A stretch of DNA of 10,103 nucleotides from Desulfobacterales bacterium (GTDB lineage Bacteria > Desulfobacterota > Desulfobacteria > Desulfobacterales > 4be13): NCBI GenBank assembly GCA_029940115.1, contig JAOZRQ010000228.1:1-10103 (forward strand), read 5' to 3'. Below are positions 6,420 through 10,103 of this stretch, in pieces. Made by a program: the position numbers and the translations under genes. The notes beneath the pieces are model-generated. The model saw only the letters and a program-made list of their open reading frames with translations, had not been told where the DNA came from and did no database searches. Position 1 is the first letter of the stretch. Every line of letters starts with the position of its first letter.

Positions 6420-7196
6420 ATTGGAATAAAGGGGGCCGGGGAGATGGGTACCGGTGTGGCGTGGCGTCTCCATATGGCCTGTTTTCGGAACATCTTTATG
6501 ATGGAAACCCCCTCTCCCTTGGCTGTCCGGCGGGAGGTCTCCTTTTGCGAGGCGGTCCATGACGGCCGGAAGACGGTTGAAGGGGTCGAGGCGGTCAGGG
6601 TCCATTGTGCAGAAGATATCCGGGATGCTTGGGACAAGGGGAAGATCGCCGTTCTCGTTGATCCGGAATGGAAGGCGATTGGGAAGATGCGGCCCCACAC
6701 GGTGGTGGACGCGATTCTGGCCAAGAAGAATCTGGGGACAACCGTGGCGGATGCGAGGCGGGTCATCGGCTTGGGCCCGGGATTCGTCGCAGGGGAGGAG
6801 GTTCATATGGTCATAGAGACCAACAGAGGCCATGATCTGGGAAGAGTCATCACCTCGGGCCGCGCGGCGTCGAACACCGGGATTCCGGGAGATATCTGCG
6901 GACATACTGAGAAACGGGTGCTGAGATCGCCGAAGGCTGGCATGTTCCGGGCCGAAAGGGCCATCGGTGATCCGGTCATATGCGGCCAAATTGTCGGGTA
7001 TGTGGAGGGAAAGGACATCCGGGCAGAAATTGACGGCGTGCTCAGAGGGCTTATCCGACCCGGATTCCCGACGCATCAAGGGATGAAGATCGGGGATGTT
7101 GACCCCAGGGGAAATGGAGACTACTGTTACACGATCTCTGACAAGGCAAGGGCAATCGGCGGATCGGTGTTGGAAGCAATTCTCAGAGAAGGATGA
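6417..7196 (+). CDS. yqeB: YqeB, (selenium-dependent) molybdenum hydroxylase maturation protein
   Basis: A 259-residue soluble protein of the EF2563/YqeB family. It begins with a Rossmann-type loop, GIKGAGEMGTGVAWRL. It then shows family blocks VSFCEAVHDGRKTVEGV, VLVDPEW, VVDAILAKKN, VIGLGPGFVAGEEVHMVIETNRGHDLGRVI and KRVLRSPKAGMF. The C-terminal part resembles a compact beta domain (IGDPVICGQIVGYV). YqeB is linked by gene neighbourhood to selenium-dependent molybdenum hydroxylases and their cofactor sulfuration or selenation; its exact reaction is unsettled. I chose ATG 6417 because it places the Rossmann strand at the N-terminus, as in relatives, and has AAGGA seven bases upstream. ATG 6402 would add five residues (MKDEL) and is possible. 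It follows the molybdopterin gene by 167 bases of repeats on the same strand. Its stop TGA (7194-7196) again opens a TGAAGGG heptad unit. Confidence 0.9.
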   Translation: MIGIKGAGEMGTGVAWRLHMACFRNIFMMETPSPLAVRREVSFCEAVHDGRKTVEGVEAVRVHCAEDIRDAWDKGKIAVLVDPEWKAIGKMRPHTVVDAILAKKNLGTTVADARRVIGLGPGFVAGEEVHMVIETNRGHDLGRVITSGRAASNTGIPGDICGHTEKRVLRSPKAGMFRAERAIGDPVICGQIVGYVEGKDIRAEIDGVLRGLIRPGFPTHQGMKIGDVDPRGNGDYCYTISDKARAIGGSVLEAILREG

Positions 7197-7206
7197 AGGG
7201 TAAATA

Positions 7207-7332
7207 TTCGGTAAACCCCGTGCCCGCTCACGCCGGATTGCCAAATCCGGCGGGATGGCGCCTCGAACTTGTCAATGTTCGGCAAACCCCATGTCCGCTC
7301 ACGCCGGATTGCCAAATCCGGCGGGGATGGCG
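7207..7332. repeat. 71-bp-period duplication carrying palindromes
   Basis: The unit at 7207-7260 recurs at 7278-7332 with three substitutions and one added G. Each copy includes a palindrome with arms CGCCGGATT/AATCCGGCG around GCCA (7231-7252 and 7302-7323), the same stem as at 224-245. Between them, at 7264-7281, CGAAC..TTGTCAAT..GTTCG is a degenerate member with 5-bp arms. Confidence 0.88.
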
Positions 7333-7355
7333 GTTCGGATTTGTCAATCCGAACC
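7332..7355. repeat. Variable-stem palindrome with TGTC centre
   Basis: Arms GGTTCGGATT/AATCCGAACC, identical to 192-215, surround TGTC in place of TGCC. It directly abuts the end of the 71-bp duplication, so different stem types lie side by side here, as they do at 192-245. Confidence 0.9.
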
Positions 7356-7635
7356 GAGCGTGGGGGTGAGGTCGACGGATTTTACCGAATACTTACGATG
7401 AAGGAGCCTTCATCCTTCATATTTCTAACGGATTTTGTGGTTGCGTGTGATCTCAGACGGTCACGATCCTGAAGGCCGGTCCGGAACGGGAGGGACAGAC
7501 CGCGGATGGGCCCCGGCACACGGGCCGTCCGCGTTCATCCGCGTTCATCCGCGGATCACAATTCCCAGCCCGCGTCGGAAACCACAAAAACCGTTGGAAC
7601 CAGTCATATTTCATCCTTTCACAAAGGGGGCTATT
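7356..7635. other. Gene-free leader of the zinc-ribbon gene
   Basis: The frame of the downstream gene stays open back to 7435, but this stretch carries repeats and no domain, and a strong ribosome-binding site exists only before 7636. It holds an inverted heptad pair, GATGAAGG (7397-7404) and CCTTCATC (7407-7414) followed by CTTCAT, then the GC-rich hairpin and decamers at 7501-7550. No promoter can be assigned with confidence. Confidence 0.6.
7501..7550. repeat. GC-rich hairpin followed by GCGTTCATCC decamers
   Basis: CGCGGATGGGCCC and GGGCCGTCCGCG pair over about 12 positions with one bulge and one G-T wobble (7501-7533). The right arm runs into two copies of GCGTTCATCC (7531-7540 and 7541-7550) and then GCGGATCA. 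The decamer resembles the CGCGGATGAACGCGGAT-type repeats that I recall from many environmental genomes. Confidence 0.7.
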
Positions 7636-8541
7636 ATGGAAAATTGTCCCAAATGCGGTTTTGAACGTGAACCAGAGGACACGGAATGTCCTGAATGCGG
7701 TGTCATCTACGAGATATACAATTTTTACCTTGACCGGCATGGGCAAAAAGAGGAGGAGGAGATCATCTGCCCGAGTTGCGGGGCGGAGATCCTCAAAGGG
7801 CTCACCTCATGTCCGAGATGTGAGGCATTGTTGGTTTTTGATCCCATATCTTCCCCAGATGAGGAGCGTCTCAAGAAGCTCAAAACTTACAGCTATGCCC
7901 AAGCACTTTTGCGTGAACGGGAGTATATTTTTGAGAAGATATCCTCGGAACAGGAACTGGACAGTCAGATCAAATATTTCCTGTTATATTCACTCCTCTG
8001 TTCAGCATGTTACGGGCTTTTTCTCGGCTGTTTTGCGGGAAATTGGCAAATTCTGGCCTCGCTGATCAAGGTGCCCGCATTGTTGTTGGGAACCCTGTTC
8101 ATCTGCCTGCCGATGCTACATGTGTTAAACATTCTTTTCGGAATCAAACTGACATTCAAACAGATACTGGCGATGCTGATGGCTTCGACGTTTCTGATGA
8201 GCATGACCCTCGCGTCCATGTCGCCGATCCTTCTCTTTTTCATCATCCTGACATCGGCCAAAAAATTCGTGAGCGTATTGAATGTCACCATGTTCGGCAT
8301 CGCCGGCCTCGTCGGACTGAGACTGCTCTGGAAGGGGATGCGATATCTGACCATGCGGAGCTGGTATCATCCCAAGATTCATGTTGTGAAAGCGTGGTAT
8401 GTGATCTACGTCCTCATCGCGACCCAACTGGCCTGGATATTGCGGCCCTTTGTCGGGGAGAAGGGAACCTTTGTGCTTTTTCGTGAGATAGAGGGGAATT
8501 TCTATCTCGCGATATACAACATCATACGGAGCAGTTTTTGA
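7636..8541 (+). CDS. Double zinc-ribbon polytopic membrane protein
   Basis: A 301-residue membrane protein. The N-terminus holds two Cys4 zinc-ribbon motifs: CPKC (4-7) with CPEC (18-21), and CPSC (45-48) with CPRC (59-62). A charged linker (72-112) follows. About five to six membrane segments lie at roughly 114-134, 138-165, 176-206, 212-232 and 252-270. The last is followed by QLAWILRPFVG (264-274) and FVLFREIEGNFY (279-290). From memory this box occurs in an uncharacterised bacterial membrane family; related entries sometimes carry the misleading name 'actin-binding WH2 domain'. Function is unknown. AAGGGGG (7624-7630) five bases before ATG 7636 fixes the start, although the frame is open further upstream. 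Its stop overlaps the 3' end of the convergent methyltransferase gene by 20 bases. Confidence 0.82.
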   Translation: MENCPKCGFEREPEDTECPECGVIYEIYNFYLDRHGQKEEEEIICPSCGAEILKGLTSCPRCEALLVFDPISSPDEERLKKLKTYSYAQALLREREYIFEKISSEQELDSQIKYFLLYSLLCSACYGLFLGCFAGNWQILASLIKVPALLLGTLFICLPMLHVLNILFGIKLTFKQILAMLMASTFLMSMTLASMSPILLFFIILTSAKKFVSVLNVTMFGIAGLVGLRLLWKGMRYLTMRSWYHPKIHVVKAWYVIYVLIATQLAWILRPFVGEKGTFVLFREIEGNFYLAIYNIIRSSF

Positions 8542-9880
8542 GAAGGATGAGGGATGAGGGATGAAGGTAAACCACCGGGGTGCGTCGGGTCTCTCTTTGA
8601 AAATCATAATCCTTTTGAAATTGCCGCTTGATCTTCTCATGGTCAAAGCCAATCTCCCACTGCCCCTGAGGGTTCACCTCACCTGTCAACACGCCGGGCA
8701 CGTTCTCACGCCCGAATGCGGTGAAGGTGACGGAACGGCCTTTGACTAGTTGCCGTGCGGCTCGGCTTCTCTTTTGGGCCATGACCACGATGGCGGTTGC
8801 GCGTTCAATCACCGTGTCCGGTGGAATCGCCTGTTCTGAAGACAGTGTGGTGGTTATCAGGGTGCCCAAGACGTTGTTGAAGAGGTTCATGCCGGGAAAT
8901 TTGTCATGATGAGGACTGCGGGGGACCTGTACGCCTGAGGTCAGCTCCTCCTGCCAGAGGCATTTGAAATCTGTTGCTTCAAGGGCTTGTCTGATCTTTG
9001 CAATGGAAAACCTCTTGAACAGGATTGCCGGAGTCTGCACCTGCCGGCGTCTCAGCACGTCCGTGATGTTCTCGGCATAGGTGACAAAGCCTTGGGATTT
9101 TCGGGCGAACATTCTCGACAGTCCTTCCACCTCCCGGGTCGGAGAGCCGATTTCCTCGGGAAGCGTCATGCCATGGGGAATGACTCTCAGGCCGATATGC
9201 CCCTTCTGGCAAAACGGGAGAAACGCGTCTCCGGGATGGCCATCGCGTACGTCGCAGAAGACATGGGGATGGATGGCCGATGTCATGATATGCAGAAATA
9301 TCCCCCCTTCCGTGAGCAGATCGGATATGCAGGCCATGGCCTGAACCAAGTCTTTTTGAGAAAACGTGTCCACGACATTCATGCTGACCACACACGGAGT
9401 GAATGCCTTTCCAAAGTGCCCCACCAGATCACTGATCCCTCTGTTGATCATATATTTTCCATTAAGCGCGTGATTCAGGACAATATCTTTGGATATCTCC
9501 GTCTCCATAATCCTCTCTTGGATGGCCTTCATGATTCTGTCGTCCAGCAGGGAGAGCAGATATTTCAGGTATCCGTCTCCTGCCCCCACTTCAACGATGA
9601 TCCCCTTGTCAAGGGAGGAGCCGAAATGGGTGTGATAGGCTTGGAAAATCCGGTGAAGATTCGCCGCGTTCGCATATTGGGTCAGCCGTTTTGGAATCTG
9701 GGGCGTTGTCTTTCCGTTTCTGATGACGGCCTTGTTTTCCAACAAGAGTGAAATCATCTGACGATCCTGCGCGGGATGCCCTTGACACAGGGCGGAAAAA
9801 AGCGGCGAGCAGCCTCTCGCGTCGGCCACATTCACGTCATAATCGGAGATTCTCGGGTAATGTTCTTGAAAGTTCATCAT
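8522..9880 (-). CDS. SAM-dependent methyltransferase with ankyrin-like N-terminus
   Basis: A 452-residue protein. Residues 19-55 fit one ankyrin repeat: DARGCSPLFSALCQGH, then ISLLLENKAVIRNG, the D..G.TPL..A...G...LLL..GA pattern. From 92 a class I methyltransferase fold follows, with glycine-rich motif I VEVGAGDGY (96-104), an acidic strand region near 164-178 (VVSMNVVDTFSQKDL) and EGGIFLHIM (191-199). The substrate cannot be read from the sequence; residues 280-420 are unassigned. The last 15 residues, including LHPSSLILLKN, are encoded by the heptad array shared with the convergent gene and are probably an acquired extension. The start is ATGATG at 9880/9877 with no strong ribosome-binding site. 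It is the only minus-strand gene and has no clear functional tie to the others. Confidence 0.82.
   Translation of the reverse strand: MMNFQEHYPRISDYDVNVADARGCSPLFSALCQGHPAQDRQMISLLLENKAVIRNGKTTPQIPKRLTQYANAANLHRIFQAYHTHFGSSLDKGIIVEVGAGDGYLKYLLSLLDDRIMKAIQERIMETEISKDIVLNHALNGKYMINRGISDLVGHFGKAFTPCVVSMNVVDTFSQKDLVQAMACISDLLTEGGIFLHIMTSAIHPHVFCDVRDGHPGDAFLPFCQKGHIGLRVIPHGMTLPEEIGSPTREVEGLSRMFARKSQGFVTYAENITDVLRRRQVQTPAILFKRFSIAKIRQALEATDFKCLWQEELTSGVQVPRSPHHDKFPGMNLFNNVLGTLITTTLSSEQAIPPDTVIERATAIVVMAQKRSRAARQLVKGRSVTFTAFGRENVPGVLTGEVNPQGQWEIGFDHEKIKRQFQKDYDFQRETRRTPVVYLHPSSLILLKNCSV
8541..8568 (+). repeat. TGARGGR heptad array at the convergent gene ends
   Basis: GAAGGA, then TGAGGGA twice and TGAAGGT, begin at the stop of the zinc-ribbon gene. 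The first unit is two bases longer than seven. On the minus strand the array is read by the methyltransferase gene as LHPSSLILL near its C-terminus. Confidence 0.8.
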
Positions 9881-9903
9881 TATTTCTTTGGGTTTTCAGT
9901 TCC

Positions 9904-9921
9904 TATTAAGTAACTTGGCCA
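9904..9921 (-). repeat. Near copy of the TGGCCAAGTACTTAA box
   Basis: Read on the minus strand it is TGGCCAAGTTACTTAATA, matching 6378-6393 with one inserted T. It lies 24-41 bases before the methyltransferase start, next to the shared 15-base box. Its TTACTTAAT end is AT-rich and could contribute to a promoter, but this is not established. Confidence 0.5.
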
Positions 9922-9925
9922 TCTG

Positions 9926-9940
9926 TGTACAGGACAAAAA
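9926..9940 (-). promoter_or_regulatory. 15-base upstream box shared with the propeller gene
   Basis: Minus-strand TTTTTGTCCTGTACA, identical to 977-991, lies 45 bases before the methyltransferase ATG. The same orientation and a similar position upstream of two genes argue for a common control element or a common inserted repeat. Confidence 0.35.
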
Positions 9941-10020
9941 AAATGATTCTGATTATAACGCTTTTCGGGGAGGCCGCCTGCCCGTGAGCGTACCCGTGAA
10001 CTTGAATGTTCATTTGTGGG

Positions 10021-10058
10021 CAAGTTCGAGTTCAAGTTCAAGTATAAGTACTCAAGTT
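10021..10058 (+). repeat. CAAGTT hexamer tandem repeat
   Basis: CAAGTT, CGAGTT, CAAGTT, CAAGTA and TAAGTA follow at a 6-base period, then a spaced CTCAAGTT. The unit differs in length from the heptad families in this window. Confidence 0.7.
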
Positions 10059-10103
10059 TCGCACCCCTATGTGAGCCCATCTTCCAAGGGTTTCAGGAGA
10101 TGG

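Noticed and set aside
7435..7635. N-terminal extension of the zinc-ribbon protein by 67 codons
   Set aside because: The extension is encoded by hairpin and decamer repeats, while a strong AAGGGGG site and a proper zinc-ribbon N-terminus mark the start at 7636.
9880..10080. 66-codon minus-strand frame whose TAA overlaps the methyltransferase ATG (TAATG)
   Set aside because: The overlap could suggest a coupled leader peptide, but the frame crosses the hexamer repeat, the 15-base box and the AAGTACTT box and has no domain; more likely an open frame in the upstream region.
10091..10103. CAGGAG followed by ATG at the right edge
   Set aside because: The Shine-Dalgarno-like sequence touches the ATG with no spacing, and only four bases of frame are visible.

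Overview
The window looks like a chromosomal segment from an anaerobic, GC-moderate Desulfobacterota-type bacterium (Desulfococcus/Desulfonema-like). This is inferred from the gene content: a YqeB-type molybdenum-hydroxylase maturation protein, a molybdopterin-binding protein with a cysteine-rich tail, an orphan Mrp/Nuo antiporter subunit, and a secreted PQQ-type propeller ending in a CFxxxA-like tail. The intergenic DNA is also unusually dense in short palindromes and heptanucleotide tandem repeats. No rRNA, tRNA, CRISPR array, transposase or integrase is visible. Layout: bases 1-245 are a repeat field of variable-stem palindromes, partly in a 99-bp tandem duplication. Bases 246-1010 hold no convincing gene but contain recurring TGATGATCA-like words and two large hairpins. 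A secreted eight-repeat PQQ-like propeller with a PKD-like domain follows (1011-2528), then a repeat-filled spacer. Four more genes on the same strand come next: an antiporter-like membrane subunit (2685-4166), a metallo-beta-lactamase-fold hydrolase (4223-5167), a molybdopterin-binding protein (5227-6249) and YqeB (6417-7196). A second palindrome field (7207-7355) and a GC-rich hairpin with decamer repeats separate these from a zinc-ribbon membrane protein (7636-8541). Its 3' end overlaps that of a convergent SAM methyltransferase with an ankyrin-like N-terminus (8522-9880, minus strand). The only clear functional pair is the molybdopterin-binding protein with YqeB, which points to maturation of a molybdenum hydroxylase (in known families often selenium-dependent); no hydroxylase structural gene is in the window. 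The remaining genes have no obvious pathway link. The most notable signal is in the repeats. First, a family of at least eleven palindromes shares the core ATT-TGCC-AAT (either orientation) while the outer stem changes on both sides together. Second, TGARGGR heptad arrays begin at stop codons, supply the ribosome-binding site and start of yqeB, and extend the C-terminus of the gene that enters one from the other strand.
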